Assembly: GCF_039729195.1 (NCBI RefSeq)
Contig: NZ_CP155796.1
Location: forward strand, 2,170,001-2,234,000
DNA length: 64,000 nt
From: Mycobacterium sp. DL
GTDB lineage: Bacteria; Actinomycetota; Actinomycetes; Mycobacteriales; Mycobacteriaceae
Direction of reading: 5' to 3'
Made by a program: the position numbers and the translations under genes
The notes under the pieces: generated by a model
What the model was told of the DNA's origin: nothing
The model's input: the letters and a program-made list of their open reading frames with translations, nothing else
Databases searched by the model: none
Part shown: positions 1-8,634 of the stretch, piece by piece
Numbering within the stretch: position 1 is the first letter of the stretch
Layout: each line of letters starts with the position of its first letter

Positions 1-323
1 ACAACCTCTTCGGGGACATCATCACCGATCTGGCAGCGGCCGTGTGCGGCGGCATCGGTCTGGCTGCCAGCGGCAATATCGATGCGACGCGGACGAATCC
101 GTCGATGTTCGAGCCGGTGCACGGCAGCGCCCCGGACATCGCGGGCCAGGGCATCGCGGATCCGACGGCAGCGGTCATGTCGGTGGCGCTGCTGCTGGCG
201 CACCTGGGCGAGCTCAGCGCCGCGGCGCGGGTCGACAAGGCCGTCGAGGAGCATCTCGCGACGCGTGGTGACGAGAAACTGTCGACATCGGCCGTGGGCG
301 CCCGAATCCTGGGGAAGCTGTAG
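1..323 (+). CDS. leuB: 3-isopropylmalate dehydrogenase, C-terminal part (cut by window start)
   Basis: Only the last ~106 codons are present; the reading frame enters at base 3 and ends with TAG at 321-323. The protein oxidises and decarboxylates 3-isopropylmalate with NAD+ in the third step of leucine synthesis. The segment [12 protein letters not shown] followed by [11 protein letters not shown] and [14 protein letters not shown] is the diagnostic NAD-binding C-terminal part of the isocitrate/isopropylmalate dehydrogenase family. The isopropylmalate assignment, over isocitrate or tartrate dehydrogenase, rests on this match and on leuCD lying 5 kb downstream, as in M. tuberculosis. The start, promoter and N-terminal half lie outside the window. 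Confidence 0.93.
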   Translation, partial: NLFGDIITDLAAAVCGGIGLAASGNIDATRTNPSMFEPVHGSAPDIAGQGIADPTAAVMSVALLLAHLGELSAAARVDKAVEEHLATRGDEKLSTSAVGARILGKL

Positions 324-325
324 GC

Positions 326-934
326 ATCTCCGGACGGTTCGCGACGCTGACGCGGCAGTGTCGGCTGTTCGCGATCGGTTCGGCGTTCTTCGCCACGGCG
401 ACGGTTCCCGGGTTCCCGGCGTGGGCCGGGGCCGGTGCCGCCAACTTCCTGTGCTTCGTCGGCTCATTTTTCTTCACCACCGCTGCGTGGATGCAGCTGG
501 CACAGGCAACCGGGTCCGACCATTCTCCCGCCGAACGAGCCTCGGCTGCAGTTCAGTTCGTCGGCACGCTGCTGTTCAACCTGGGCACCGGCGCGTCGGT
601 TCTGGCGCACGCCGTGACGGCGGAACGGCGGTATGTGTGGACTCCCGACGCGGTCGGGTCGAGCGCATTCCTGCTCAGCGGCGTCCTCGGTTTCGTCGCT
701 GTCACCGCCACCGTGGGATTGTTCGAACTCCGGTCTCGGGACTGGTGGGCGTCGGCGATCAACCTGATCGGCTGCGTCGCGTTCGGGGTGTCGGCGATCG
801 CCGCATTCGTCCGGGTCACCGGGGTGACCGCCGATGCGCGGCTGGCCAACCTCGGCACGTTCGTCGGGGCGCTGTGCTTTCTGGCGGCCGCGCTGATGGC
901 GTTGCCGCGCCGGCTCACTCGCCCGGGCGGTTAG
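326..934 (+). CDS. Small multi-spanning membrane protein, YrhK-like; start codon not canonical
   Basis: About 200 residues with roughly four hydrophobic spans, likely a YrhK-domain integral membrane protein of unknown function. The only ATG/GTG/TTG in this frame is the ATG at 491, but the frame is open back to 272. The codons from 326 read ISGRFATLTRQCRLFAIGS and then a hydrophobic span with the same codon bias, so the natural N-terminus is probably near 326, just after the leuB stop. An ATC at 326 sits 8 nt after a GGGGAAG stretch (311-317); CTG at 347 or 365 are alternatives. The gene ends tail-to-tail with the MFS gene, overlapping it by 20 nt. Function unknown; the start is the doubtful point. 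Confidence 0.6.
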   Translation: MSGRFATLTRQCRLFAIGSAFFATATVPGFPAWAGAGAANFLCFVGSFFFTTAAWMQLAQATGSDHSPAERASAAVQFVGTLLFNLGTGASVLAHAVTAERRYVWTPDAVGSSAFLLSGVLGFVAVTATVGLFELRSRDWWASAINLIGCVAFGVSAIAAFVRVTGVTADARLANLGTFVGALCFLAAALMALPRRLTRPGG

Positions 935-2165
935 TGCGCGAGGAAGTCACAGGCACCGCGGGGATCGCCAGCAGTGGGAACAGCGCGCACACCGCAAAGG
1001 TGATCGGGTAACCGGCGACGCCGATCAGCGCGCCGAACAAGGGCGGAACGAGACCGGAGGTGAACAACTGGCTGGTGTTCTGGGTGCCCAACGCCCGACC
1101 GCTCCAGAACGGGCCGGCGATCTCGGCGATCGCGGTGAAGGCCAAGCCGTTGTCCGACACGGTGACCACCGATGCCACCATCATCAACCCGATGCTCAGC
1201 GGTGAGTCGAGCCAGTCGGTCAGTGCCATCAGCGCCATGGCCGCCGCCGCAGCGAGCGCGATCGTCCGGATGGGCCGCAGGCGCGCGCCGAGGACATCTC
1301 CGGAGCGCTTCAGCACGGCGTCCGACCAACGTCCCGCCGCGATCCGCCCGCCGGCGCCCAGCACCTGCGCCGCGGTGACCAGTAGCCCCGCCGATCCGGG
1401 CGACCACCCGTGTTCACTGATCAACCACGCCAGTGTGAATGTCCAGACCAGTACCTGCGGCACCACCAGCAGGACCGAGACGAGGTGAATGCGCATCAAC
1501 AGCCGCGAGTCCCGATAGGGGTTGGCGAGATCGGCCGCCGGCGCGCCGGCGCGCGGCGGCCGGGGCGGATCGACAACGGCCACGGCACATATCACCGCCG
1601 ACGCCGAGCACACGATCGCGGGGAACAGTAAGGCCCCTGCGACGCCGTGGGATTCCGCGACTCGGGGGATGACCAGCGCACCGAGGCCCACTCCCAGTGG
1701 TTGGGCGGTCTGCCGGATTCCCATCACCAGGCCCCGCTTTTCGGCGGCGAACCAGCCGACAACCAGTCGCCCGCTTGCGGTATTGCTGCTCGCAGCGGCC
1801 ATCCCGCCGAGGAACAGGAACACGCTGATCGCGACCAGAGAGTCCGCCGACGCGGCAGCGAACGCGGCGGCGGCGGTGAGCGCGGAACCCAGTGCCAACA
1901 CCAGGCGTTCCCCGACACGATCCACGACGTATCCCCAGGCGATCAGCGTTACCACCATGCCCAGGCTGGGCATCGCCGATACCAGCCCCGCCTGGGCCAG
2001 GTCGAGACCGCGCTCGCTGTGCAGGGTGGGGATGAGAAATGCCACTCCGTTGATGAACACGTTCGCGCACAGGGTTGCCGACAGTGCGATGACCAGCATC
2101 GACCAGCGCCTGAAATCACTCACCGACGACACGGACACGGCGCCATCGTCGCACACGGGTCTCAT
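915..2165 (-). CDS. MFS transporter (Rv2994-like)
   Basis: A ~416-residue major facilitator with about 12 hydrophobic spans. The loop after span 2 reads GYVVDRVGERLVLALG, matching the MFS motif G-x-x-x-D-R-x-G-R-R/K; the related loop in the second half is AGRWSDAVLKRSG. It should move a small solute across the inner membrane by cation coupling; no substrate can be inferred. Position beside leuB and the FAA hydrolase matches Rv2994 of M. tuberculosis. An ATG seven codons upstream (2186) is possible, but it lies inside a palindrome that looks like an operator, so I prefer the ATG at 2165; a GTG at 2138 is a third option. None has a good Shine-Dalgarno sequence. Confidence 0.82.
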   Translation of the reverse strand: MRPVCDDGAVSVSSVSDFRRWSMLVIALSATLCANVFINGVAFLIPTLHSERGLDLAQAGLVSAMPSLGMVVTLIAWGYVVDRVGERLVLALGSALTAAAAFAAASADSLVAISVFLFLGGMAAASSNTASGRLVVGWFAAEKRGLVMGIRQTAQPLGVGLGALVIPRVAESHGVAGALLFPAIVCSASAVICAVAVVDPPRPPRAGAPAADLANPYRDSRLLMRIHLVSVLLVVPQVLVWTFTLAWLISEHGWSPGSAGLLVTAAQVLGAGGRIAAGRWSDAVLKRSGDVLGARLRPIRTIALAAAAAMALMALTDWLDSPLSIGLMMVASVVTVSDNGLAFTAIAEIAGPFWSGRALGTQNTSQLFTSGLVPPLFGALIGVAGYPITFAVCALFPLLAIPAVPVTSSRTNRPGE

Positions 2166-2179
2166 GGTGCAGAATCCAT

Positions 2180-2196
2180 ATCTCATCTGATGAGAT
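2180..2196. promoter_or_regulatory. Perfect 8-bp inverted repeat, candidate operator
   Basis: ATCTCATC-T-GATGAGAT is a perfect palindrome with a one-base centre, in the gap between the divergent MFS gene and the FAA hydrolase gene. A dimeric repressor site is the simplest reading. No regulator gene lies next to it, so the binding protein is unknown. Confidence 0.45.
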
Positions 2197-2244
2197 GAGT
2201 CGAGCGGTCGACGCGGTGCCGATCGGATCGGGTGGCCCGGGCAT

Positions 2245-2250
2245 TACGCT
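2245..2250 (+). promoter_or_regulatory. -10 hexamer TACGCT for a leaderless transcript
   Basis: TACGCT fits the mycobacterial TANNNT -10 and is followed by 6 nt and then the ATG at 2257. A transcript starting at that A would have no 5' leader, which supports ATG 2257 over the GTG at 2251 as the start of the FAA hydrolase. Confidence 0.5.
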
Positions 2251-2256
2251 GTGACA

Positions 2257-3036
2257 ATGCGTCTCGGCCGAATTGCCAGTCCCGACGGAGTCGCCTTCGT
2301 GAGTATCGAAGGCGACCCGAGCGAAGCGACATGTAGGGAGATCGCCGAGCACCCGTTCGGCAATCCGACGTTCACCGGTCGGAGTTGGCCGCTGGCCGAC
2401 GTCCGGCTGCTGGCTCCCATCCTGGCCAGCAAGGTGGTCTGCATGGGTAAGAATTACGCCGCGCACGCCGCGGAGATGGGCGGCACCGCGCCGGAGGATC
2501 CGGTGATCTTCCTCAAGCCGAACACCTCGATCATCGGCCCCAACACTCCGATTCAGCTGCCCGCGGATGCGCACCCCGTGCACCACGAGGGTGAACTGGC
2601 CGTGGTGATCGGCCGCCCCTGCAAGGATGTGCCGGCGTCGCGGGCTGCCGAGAACATCCTCGGGTACACCATCGCCAACGACGTGTCGGCGCGCGATCAG
2701 CAGCGCAAGGACGGGCAGTGGATGCGGGCCAAGGGCCACGACACCTTCTGCCCTGTCGGACCGTGGATCGTCACCGACCTGGACCCCAGTGATCTGGATC
2801 TGCGGACCGCCGTCAACGGCGAGACGCGCCAGGACTCCAACACCGCGCTGATGATCCATGACGTCGGGGCGATCATCGAGTGGGTGTCGGCGGTGATGAC
2901 CCTGCTCCCGGGCGACCTGATCCTGACCGGGACGCCGGAAGGGGTCGGCCCGATCGAGGACGGGGACACCGTCAGCATCACCATCTCGGGAATCGGAACG
3001 CTTTCCAATCCCGTTGTCCGAAAAGGAAAGCAGTGA
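2257..3036 (+). CDS. Fumarylacetoacetate hydrolase family protein (Rv2993c-like)
   Basis: 259 residues. The core [16 protein letters not shown], then [24 protein letters not shown] and [12 protein letters not shown], carries the acidic metal ligands (E in HEGEL, D in ANDVS) of the FAH superfamily. The C-terminal [17 protein letters not shown] is also typical. Members cleave or decarboxylate 2-oxo-dienoic or acylpyruvate substrates using Mg2+/Mn2+; oxaloacetate decarboxylation or a catechol meta-pathway role are both possible and cannot be separated by sequence alone. The stop overlaps the gltX GTG (GTGA), so the two genes are probably co-transcribed and translationally coupled, as in M. tuberculosis. 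Confidence 0.9.
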   Translation: MRLGRIASPDGVAFVSIEGDPSEATCREIAEHPFGNPTFTGRSWPLADVRLLAPILASKVVCMGKNYAAHAAEMGGTAPEDPVIFLKPNTSIIGPNTPIQLPADAHPVHHEGELAVVIGRPCKDVPASRAAENILGYTIANDVSARDQQRKDGQWMRAKGHDTFCPVGPWIVTDLDPSDLDLRTAVNGETRQDSNTALMIHDVGAIIEWVSAVMTLLPGDLILTGTPEGVGPIEDGDTVSITISGIGTLSNPVVRKGKQ

Positions 3037-4514
3037 CCAACCCTCCCGTCAGAGTCCGCTTCTGCCCCTCGCCGACCGGCACCCCCCACGTCGGTCTGGT
3101 GCGCACCGCGCTGTTCAACTGGGCCTACGCCCGACACACCGGCGGCACGTTCGTCTTCCGCATCGAGGACACCGACGCCCAGCGTGACAGTGCGGAGAGT
3201 TATGCCGCGATCCTGGACGCGCTGCGCTGGCTGGGGCTGGACTGGGACGAGGGGCCTGAGGTCGGTGGGCCCTACGAGCCCTACCGGCAGTCACAGCGGT
3301 CCGAGCTCTATCGCGAGGTGCTCGCGAAGCTCGTCAGCGCCGGCGAGGCGTACGAGGCGTATTCGACCGCCGACGAGGTCGAGGCCAGGCACCTGGCCGC
3401 CGGCCGCAATCCGAAACTCGGCTACGACAACTTCGACCGCGACCTGACCGACGAACAGCGCGCCGCCTTCCGCGCTGAGGGCCGCAATCCGGTGTTGCGC
3501 CTGCGGATGCCCGACGCCGACCTGTCCTGGACGGACCTCGTGCGGGGCCAGACGACCTTCCCGGCCGGGTCCGTGCCGGACTTCGCGCTGACCCGAGGCA
3601 GCGGAGAACCGTTGTACACGTTGGTCAATCCGGTCGACGACGCACTGATGAAGATCACCCACGTGCTGCGCGGTGAGGACATCATGCCGTCCACGCCGCG
3701 CCAGATCGCGCTCTATCAGGCGTTGATCCGGATCGGGGTTGCCGAGCAGGTGCCTCAATTCGCTCACCTGCCAAGTGTTCTGGGCGACGGCAACAAGAAG
3801 CTCTCGAAGCGGGATCCGCAGTCCAACCTGTTCCTGCACCGTGACCGCGGGTTCCTTCCCGAGGGTCTGCTGAACTATCTGGCCCTGCTCGGCTGGGGCA
3901 TCGCCGACGATCACGACATTTTCAGCCTCGATGAGATGGTGGCCGCCTTCGACGTGGCCGACGTCAACTCGAATCCGGCGCGCTTCGACCAGAAGAAGGC
4001 CGACGCGATCAACGCCGAGCACATCCGGTTGCTCGACGAGGAGGTGTTCACCCGACGCCTGACCGACTTCTTCGCCGCACACGGCCACCACACGGGACTG
4101 GACGACACGCAGTTCGCCGAGGCGGCCAGGCTGGTTCAGACCCGCATCGTGGTGCTCGGTGATGCCTGGGAGCTGCTCAAGTTCCTCGACGACTCGTCGT
4201 TTGCACTCGATGAGAAGTCAGCGGCCAAGGAGTTGAAGCCCGAAGCCGCGCCGGTCCTCGGCGCTGCGCTGGCCGCACTCGAGGAAGTCGGGCACTGGGC
4301 CACCGCCGAGATCGAGGAGGCGCTGAAGGCGGCACTGGTGGACGGCCTCGAGCTGAAACCACGCAAAGCGTTCGGTCCGGTCCGCGTCGCTGTGACCGGC
4401 TCGTCGGTGAGCCCGCCGCTGTTCGAGTCGCTGGAACTGCTCGGCCGCGACCGCAGCCTGGACCGGCTACGGGCCGGCCGTGAGCGGGCCGGTGCCGCCT
4501 CGGCGGAGGCGTGA
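3033..4514 (+). CDS. gltX: Glutamyl-tRNA synthetase
   Basis: 493 residues, class I synthetase. The HIGH-type motif is PTGTPHVGL near the N-terminus and the KMSKS-type loop is KKLSKRDP. Start is the GTG at 3033, overlapping the previous stop and preceded by the purine-rich AAAAGGAAAG; this leaves the standard N-terminus [11 protein letters not shown]. Mycobacteria lack GlnRS, so this enzyme is expected to charge both tRNA-Glu and tRNA-Gln, with GatCAB then amidating Glu-tRNA-Gln (family knowledge). Consistent with this, genes for both tRNAs follow within 330 bp on the same strand. Confidence 0.97.
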   Translation: MTNPPVRVRFCPSPTGTPHVGLVRTALFNWAYARHTGGTFVFRIEDTDAQRDSAESYAAILDALRWLGLDWDEGPEVGGPYEPYRQSQRSELYREVLAKLVSAGEAYEAYSTADEVEARHLAAGRNPKLGYDNFDRDLTDEQRAAFRAEGRNPVLRLRMPDADLSWTDLVRGQTTFPAGSVPDFALTRGSGEPLYTLVNPVDDALMKITHVLRGEDIMPSTPRQIALYQALIRIGVAEQVPQFAHLPSVLGDGNKKLSKRDPQSNLFLHRDRGFLPEGLLNYLALLGWGIADDHDIFSLDEMVAAFDVADVNSNPARFDQKKADAINAEHIRLLDEEVFTRRLTDFFAAHGHHTGLDDTQFAEAARLVQTRIVVLGDAWELLKFLDDSSFALDEKSAAKELKPEAAPVLGAALAALEEVGHWATAEIEEALKAALVDGLELKPRKAFGPVRVAVTGSSVSPPLFESLELLGRDRSLDRLRAGRERAGAASAEA

Positions 4515-4634
4515 GAAAAACAGTGCCGAATATTTGATAGTGTGCTCGTCGGCCCGCCCGAAGGCGCAGCGCGGCACAGCCGCAGCGCTCTCGGATCGGG
4601 AAATGGCCCGTGACCAGCGGTGATGGGCTTCCAG

Positions 4635-4706
4635 TGGGGTATGGTGTAATTGGCAACACAGCGGTTTCTGGTACCGCCATTCTAGGTTCGAGTCCTGGTA
4701 CCCCAG
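4635..4706 (+). tRNA. tRNA-Gln, anticodon CTG
   Basis: The acceptor stem TGGGGTA pairs with TACCCCA. The anticodon stem GCGGT/ACCGC encloses a 7-nt loop with CTG at 4668-4670, decoding CAG. The T-arm has GGTTCGAGTCC. G4706 is the discriminator and CCA is encoded directly after it (4707-4709). It lies 120 bp after gltX on the same strand. Confidence 0.95.
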
Positions 4707-4770
4707 CCAATGCAACGGATTAGGTCAGCTTTCTCACCTGAGCTATGCTGACGCTCCGAAAATAGTTCTG

Positions 4771-4843
4771 GCCCCCGTCGTCTAGCGGCCTAGGACGCCG
4801 CCCTCTCACGGCGGTAGCGTGGGTTCGAATCCCATCGGGGGTA
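4771..4843 (+). tRNA. tRNA-Glu, anticodon CTC
   Basis: The acceptor stem GCCCCCG pairs with CGGGGGT (one terminal G-U). The anticodon stem CCGCC/GGCGG has loop CTCTCAC with anticodon CTC at 4805-4807, decoding GAG. The T-loop is GGGTTCGAATCCC. The discriminator A4843 is followed by CAA, so a full CCA is not encoded, unlike the neighbouring tRNA-Gln. Confidence 0.95.
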
Positions 4844-4861
4844 CAACACTTCTGGGCGGCC

Positions 4862-5563
4862 TCAGAGCCGTCGCGTCAGCGCCTCGGCGGCGGCGACGAG
4901 GTCGGTCGCCCACCTGGCTCCGGGGCGCCTGCCCATCCTGTCGATCGGACCGGATACCGAGACCGCCGCGATCACCGCACCCCGCCCGTCACGCACCGGT
5001 GCGGACACGCTGGCCACACCGGGTTCGCGCTCGGCCGCACTCTGCGCCCATCCGCGCCTGCGGACTTCGGCCAGCGTCCGGTCGGTGAACGTGGCCGACG
5101 GCAGGATGGCCTGCTGGGTCGCCGTATCGGCGTAGGCAAGAAGCACTTTGGCCCCGGATCCGGCGTTCATCGGCAGGTGTGTTCCGACCGGCACCGTATC
5201 GCGCAGTCCCGAGGGGGGTTCCAGCGCCGCGATGCAGATTCGGGCGCTGCCTTCGCGCCGGTACAGCTGCACACTCTCACCGGTGAGTTCGCGCAATCGC
5301 GGCAGTACCGCGGCGCCTGCGGACAACAGCGGATCGTTGATGTGCCCTGCGAGTTCGGTGAGTGCGGGGCCGAGACGCCACTGCCCGTCACCGTCGCGGG
5401 CCAGCAGTCGGTGCACTTCCAACCCGACGGCCAGTCGGTGAGCGGTCGCCCGCGGCAGGTCGGTGCGTTCGCAGAGATCCGCGAGACCGCACGGGGACTG
5501 GGCCACCGCGTGCAGCACCCCCACAGCTTTGTCCAACACGCCGATGCCGCTATCCTGTCTCAC
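4862..5563 (-). CDS. IclR-family regulator divergent from leuCD (LtbR/NdgR type)
   Basis: 233 residues. The N-terminal winged helix-turn-helix (about residues 8-65, [23 protein letters not shown]) is followed by an IclR effector domain with [12 protein letters not shown], and [16 protein letters not shown] near the C-terminus. It lies head-to-head with leuC with 38 bp between starts. That arrangement is conserved in actinobacteria, where the orthologues LtbR (Corynebacterium) and NdgR (Streptomyces) repress leuCD and leuB. The same role, with leucine or a branched-chain signal as cue, is inferred. The GTG start (5563) lies inside an arm of the inverted repeat shared with leuC, so autoregulation is likely. 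Confidence 0.9.
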   Translation of the reverse strand: MRQDSGIGVLDKAVGVLHAVAQSPCGLADLCERTDLPRATAHRLAVGLEVHRLLARDGDGQWRLGPALTELAGHINDPLLSAGAAVLPRLRELTGESVQLYRREGSARICIAALEPPSGLRDTVPVGTHLPMNAGSGAKVLLAYADTATQQAILPSATFTDRTLAEVRRRGWAQSAAEREPGVASVSAPVRDGRGAVIAAVSVSGPIDRMGRRPGARWATDLVAAAEALTRRL

Positions 5564-5593
5564 AAGGAGATACTAGCGTCCCAGATTGTGAGA
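5558..5593. promoter_or_regulatory. Inverted repeat between IclR gene and leuC, candidate operator
   Basis: TCTCACAA (5558-5565) and TTGTGAGA (5586-5593) are perfect inverted copies separated by 20 nt in the 38-bp divergent gap. The two half-sites are 28 bp apart centre to centre, on nearly the same helix face. This fits a binding site for the IclR protein controlling leuCD and itself. Confidence 0.6.
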
Positions 5594-5601
5594 TAGTCAA
5601 G

Positions 5602-7047
5602 ATGGCCGTCACGAACCAGCCCCGCACGCTCGCCGAGAAGGTGTGGAGCGACCACGTCGTTGTTCCCGGATCCGGTGAGGGGGCCGCACGTGAGCCGGAC
5701 CTGATCTACATCGACCTGCATCTCGTGCACGAGGTGACGAGCCCGCAGGCATTCGACGGGTTGCGACTGGCCGGCCGTCCGGTTCACCGGCCGGATCTGA
5801 CGATCGCCACCGAGGATCACAACGTGCCGACCATCGACATCGACCAGCCCATCGCCGATCCGATCTCCCGGACCCAGGTCGACACGCTTCGCCGCAACTG
5901 TGCGGAGTTCGGCGTCAGGCTGCACCGGATGGGAGATGTCGAGCAGGGCATCGTGCACATCATCGGGCCTCAGCTCGGGCTGACCCAGCCCGGCACGACG
6001 GTCGTGTGTGGGGACAGTCACACCTCCACCCACGGGGCGTTCGGCGCTCTGGCGATGGGCATCGGCACCTCAGAGGTCGAGCATGTGCTGGCCACCCAGA
6101 CGCTGTCGCTGCGGCCCTTCAAGACGATGGCCGTCAACGTCGACGGTGTGCTGCCGCCCGGAGTCAGCGCCAAGGACGTCATCCTCGCGGTGATCGCCAA
6201 GATCGGCACCGGCGGAGGCCAGGGTTACGTCATCGAATACCGCGGCAGCGCCATCGAATCTCTGTCGATGGAAGGCCGGATGACGATCTGCAACATGAGT
6301 ATCGAAGCGGGTGCCCGGGCAGGCATGGTCGCTCCCGACGAGACGACCTACGAGTTCCTGCGCGGTCGGCCCCACGCCCCGCAGGGTGCCGACTGGGACG
6401 CGGCTGTCGACGCGTGGAGCCGGTTACGTACCGACGACGGCGCGGAATTCGACGCCGAGGTCTACATCGACGCATCGACGCTGAGCCCGTTCGTCACCTG
6501 GGGGACCAACCCCGGTCAGGGCGTACCTCTGGCCGCTTCGGTCCCCGACCCCGACCTGATGGTCGACGAGGGCGAACGTCAGGCCGCCGAAAAGGCGTTG
6601 ACCTACATGGACCTTCGGGCCGGCACGGCGATGCGCGATATTTCGGTGGACACGGTGTTCGTCGGCTCCTGCACCAACGGCAGGATCGAAGATCTGCGCG
6701 TGGTCGCCGACGTGCTGCGGGGTCGCAAGGTCGCCGAGGGCGTTCGGATGCTGGTCGTCCCCGGATCCATGCGGGTGCGGGCCCAGGCGGAATCCGAGGG
6801 CCTGGGTGAGATCTTCACCGCCGCAGGTGCGGAATGGCGGCAGGCCGGCTGTTCGATGTGCCTGGGTATGAACCCCGACCAACTGGCTCCCGGCGAGCGG
6901 TGCGCTTCGACGTCCAATCGCAATTTCGAGGGCAGGCAAGGCAAAGGCGGGCGCACGCACCTGGTGTCGCCGGCGGTCGCCGCGGCGACCGCGGTCCGCG
7001 GCACGCTGTCCTCCCCGGCGGATCTGCCCGCCGTGAGCGCCCACTGA
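5602..7047 (+). CDS. leuC: 3-isopropylmalate dehydratase large subunit
   Basis: 481 residues. With LeuD it isomerises 2- to 3-isopropylmalate through a [4Fe-4S] cluster. The three cluster cysteines are visible: C357 in VGSCTNGR, and C417 and C420 in [11 protein letters not shown]. Other signatures are [24 protein letters not shown] and [11 protein letters not shown]. The ATG at 5602 gives the expected N-terminus ([14 protein letters not shown]). The frame stays open upstream to 5362, but that stretch is the complement of the IclR gene and has no family similarity. leuD follows after 19 bp. Confidence 0.97.
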   Translation: MAVTNQPRTLAEKVWSDHVVVPGSGEGAAREPDLIYIDLHLVHEVTSPQAFDGLRLAGRPVHRPDLTIATEDHNVPTIDIDQPIADPISRTQVDTLRRNCAEFGVRLHRMGDVEQGIVHIIGPQLGLTQPGTTVVCGDSHTSTHGAFGALAMGIGTSEVEHVLATQTLSLRPFKTMAVNVDGVLPPGVSAKDVILAVIAKIGTGGGQGYVIEYRGSAIESLSMEGRMTICNMSIEAGARAGMVAPDETTYEFLRGRPHAPQGADWDAAVDAWSRLRTDDGAEFDAEVYIDASTLSPFVTWGTNPGQGVPLAASVPDPDLMVDEGERQAAEKALTYMDLRAGTAMRDISVDTVFVGSCTNGRIEDLRVVADVLRGRKVAEGVRMLVVPGSMRVRAQAESEGLGEIFTAAGAEWRQAGCSMCLGMNPDQLAPGERCASTSNRNFEGRQGKGGRTHLVSPAVAAATAVRGTLSSPADLPAVSAH

Positions 7048-7066
7048 AACCCGACAGGAGACTGTG

Positions 7067-7660
7067 ATGGAAGCCATTCGCACCCACACCGGAATCGGCG
7101 TGCCGCTGCGTCGCTCGAATGTGGACACCGATCAGATCATTCCTGCGGAGTACCTGAAGCGGGTGACCCGAACAGGATTCGAGGACGGTCTCTTCGCGGC
7201 CTGGCGCAACGATCCGGCGTTCATTCTCAATCAGGCGCCTTTCGACCACGGATCCGTGTTGGTCGCGGGACCGGATTTCGGCACGGGTTCGTCTCGGGAG
7301 CATGCCGTCTGGGCGCTCATGGACTTCGGATTCCGGGTGGTGATCTCGTCCCGGTTCGCCGATATCTTCCGGGGGAACGCGGGCAAGGCCGGACTCCTGG
7401 CGGCAGAAGTCGCACAAGACGACGTCGAATTGTTGTGGAAACTCATCGAGCAGCAGCCGGGTCTGGAAATCACTGTGAATCTTCAAGATCGAACGGTTGC
7501 CGCGGGAACGGTCATGGTGCCGTTCAACATTGACGACTACACCGCCTGGCGGTTGCTCGAAGGGCTCGATGATATAGGCCTTACGCTGCGCAAACGCGAT
7601 CAGATCGAGGAATACGAAGCCGGTCGCCCGAGCTGGAAACCGCGCACTCTGCCGGTCTGA
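7067..7660 (+). CDS. leuD: 3-isopropylmalate dehydratase small subunit
   Basis: 197 residues, the usual length. It supplies the swivelling domain that completes the LeuCD active site. Signatures are [18 protein letters not shown] near the start and [17 protein letters not shown] in the middle. The start is the ATG at 7067, 6 nt after an AGGAG at 7056-7060; the GTG at 7064 is less well placed. It is the last gene of the leuCD unit, with hairpins following. Confidence 0.96.
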   Translation: MEAIRTHTGIGVPLRRSNVDTDQIIPAEYLKRVTRTGFEDGLFAAWRNDPAFILNQAPFDHGSVLVAGPDFGTGSSREHAVWALMDFGFRVVISSRFADIFRGNAGKAGLLAAEVAQDDVELLWKLIEQQPGLEITVNLQDRTVAAGTVMVPFNIDDYTAWRLLEGLDDIGLTLRKRDQIEEYEAGRPSWKPRTLPV

Positions 7661-7696
7661 CAAACGGGCTCCGGGGGCCAAATCACCCCGTGCCAA

Positions 7697-7724
7697 CCCC
7701 CTTTTGGGGGCGTCCGGTAGGACG
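7697..7724 (+). terminator. Two adjacent short hairpins after leuD
   Basis: CCCCC-TTTT-GGGGG (7697-7710) is followed immediately by CGTCC-GGTA-GGACG (7711-7724). No U-tract follows, which is usual for actinobacterial terminators. They lie 37 bp after leuD and before the hupB promoter region. The rest of the leuD-hupB gap (7725-7861) shows no further structure I can name. Confidence 0.5.
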
Positions 7725-7861
7725 CCAAGGGCGGCAACCGGATTGAAAAAGTTCGCTGGCTTCGACTGAAATTGCGCGTGGCTCTTGGAAATCAGCGGCC
7801 ATTGGGTTTACCGTGTGCACTAGTCGGTTCAAAGTGGACCACTGGTATTCGGAGGTTTTGC

Positions 7862-8524
7862 ATGAATAAAGCAGAGCTCATCGACGTACTCACGGAGAAA
7901 TTGGGCTCGGATCGCCGGCAGGCAACTGCGGCGGTTGAGAATGTCGTTGACACCATCGTGCGTGCGGTTCACAAGGGTGAGAGTGTGACAATCACCGGCT
8001 TCGGCGTTTTCGAACAGCGTCGTCGTGCGGCCCGCGTCGCGCGCAACCCGCGCACCGGCGAGACGGTGAAGGTCAAGCCGACCTCCGTTCCGGCGTTCCG
8101 TCCGGGCGCTCAGTTCAAGGCCGTTGTCTCTGGCGCACAGCGCCTCCCGGCAGAGGGACCCGCGGTCAAGCGTGGCGTGACGGCGGGCAGCACCGCTCGT
8201 AAAGCTGTCAAGAAGGCCGCCGTCAAGAAGGCTGTCGCCAAGAAGGCCGCTCCGGCGGTCAAGAAGGCCGCTGTCAAGAAGGCAGTTGCCAAGAAGGCAG
8301 CTCCTGCCAAGAAGGCTCCGGCGAAGAAGGCTCCTGCCAAGAAGGCAGCTCCTGCCAAGAAGGCTGCTCCCGCCAAGAAGGCTCCGGCCAAGAAGGCAGC
8401 TCCTGCCAAGAAGGCTGCTCCCGCCAAGAAGGCTCCGGCCAAGAAGGCGGCACCTGCCAAGAAGGCTGCTCCTGCCAAGAAGGCTCCCGCCAAGAAGGCT
8501 CCGGCCAAGCGCGGTCGCAAGTAA
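7862..8524 (+). CDS. hupB: HU-like nucleoid protein with Lys/Ala-rich tail (HupB)
   Basis: 220 residues. The N-terminal ~90 residues are a DNABII/HU domain ([57 protein letters not shown]). The rest is a basic tail of PAKKA/AAPAKK repeats like eukaryotic histone H1, as in mycobacterial HupB (Hlp/MDP1). It compacts and protects DNA and has reported roles in iron storage and growth control. GGAGG at 7851-7855 fixes the ATG at 7862. The tail DNA is a tandem array (separate entry), so length may vary between strains. A strong terminator follows. Confidence 0.96.
   Translation: MNKAELIDVLTEKLGSDRRQATAAVENVVDTIVRAVHKGESVTITGFGVFEQRRRAARVARNPRTGETVKVKPTSVPAFRPGAQFKAVVSGAQRLPAEGPAVKRGVTAGSTARKAVKKAAVKKAVAKKAAPAVKKAAVKKAVAKKAAPAKKAPAKKAPAKKAAPAKKAAPAKKAPAKKAAPAKKAAPAKKAPAKKAAPAKKAAPAKKAPAKKAPAKRGRK
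8339..8491 (+). repeat. Three tandem 51-bp units in the hupB tail
   Basis: Units at 8339-8389, 8390-8440 and 8441-8491 each encode the 17-residue block [17 protein letters not shown]. The first two are identical; the third differs only at a few synonymous positions. It is followed by a partial unit. In-frame gain or loss of a unit would change tail length and charge without breaking the gene. Confidence 0.85.
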
Positions 8525-8539
8525 TCACACCACCAGATG

Positions 8540-8571
8540 CGCCGCGGGTCCTCAGGACCCGCGGCGTATTT
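8540..8571 (+). terminator. Strong intrinsic terminator after hupB
   Basis: The arms CGCCGCGGGTCCT (8540-8552) and AGGACCCGCGGCG (8554-8566) are perfectly complementary over 13 bp. They are followed by TATTTGT, a weak T-run. It lies 15 bp after hupB and separates it from the convergent mutT1 group. Confidence 0.85.
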
Positions 8572-8634
8572 GTGTTGGCAGGGGTCTTTAGTGCCGGTGT
8601 CGGCGCAGGTGGGTCTTTGAATTCATCTGCGGCG

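Noticed and set aside
2880..3032. Upstream extension of gltX
   Set aside because: Lies inside the FAA hydrolase gene in another frame; GluRS starts at GTG 3033.
5362..5601. N-terminal extension of LeuC
   Set aside because: Antisense to the IclR gene; LeuC proteins begin at the residue encoded by ATG 5602.
8339..8491. CRISPR-like periodic repeats
   Set aside because: Units are contiguous, in frame and code for the HupB tail; no spacers.
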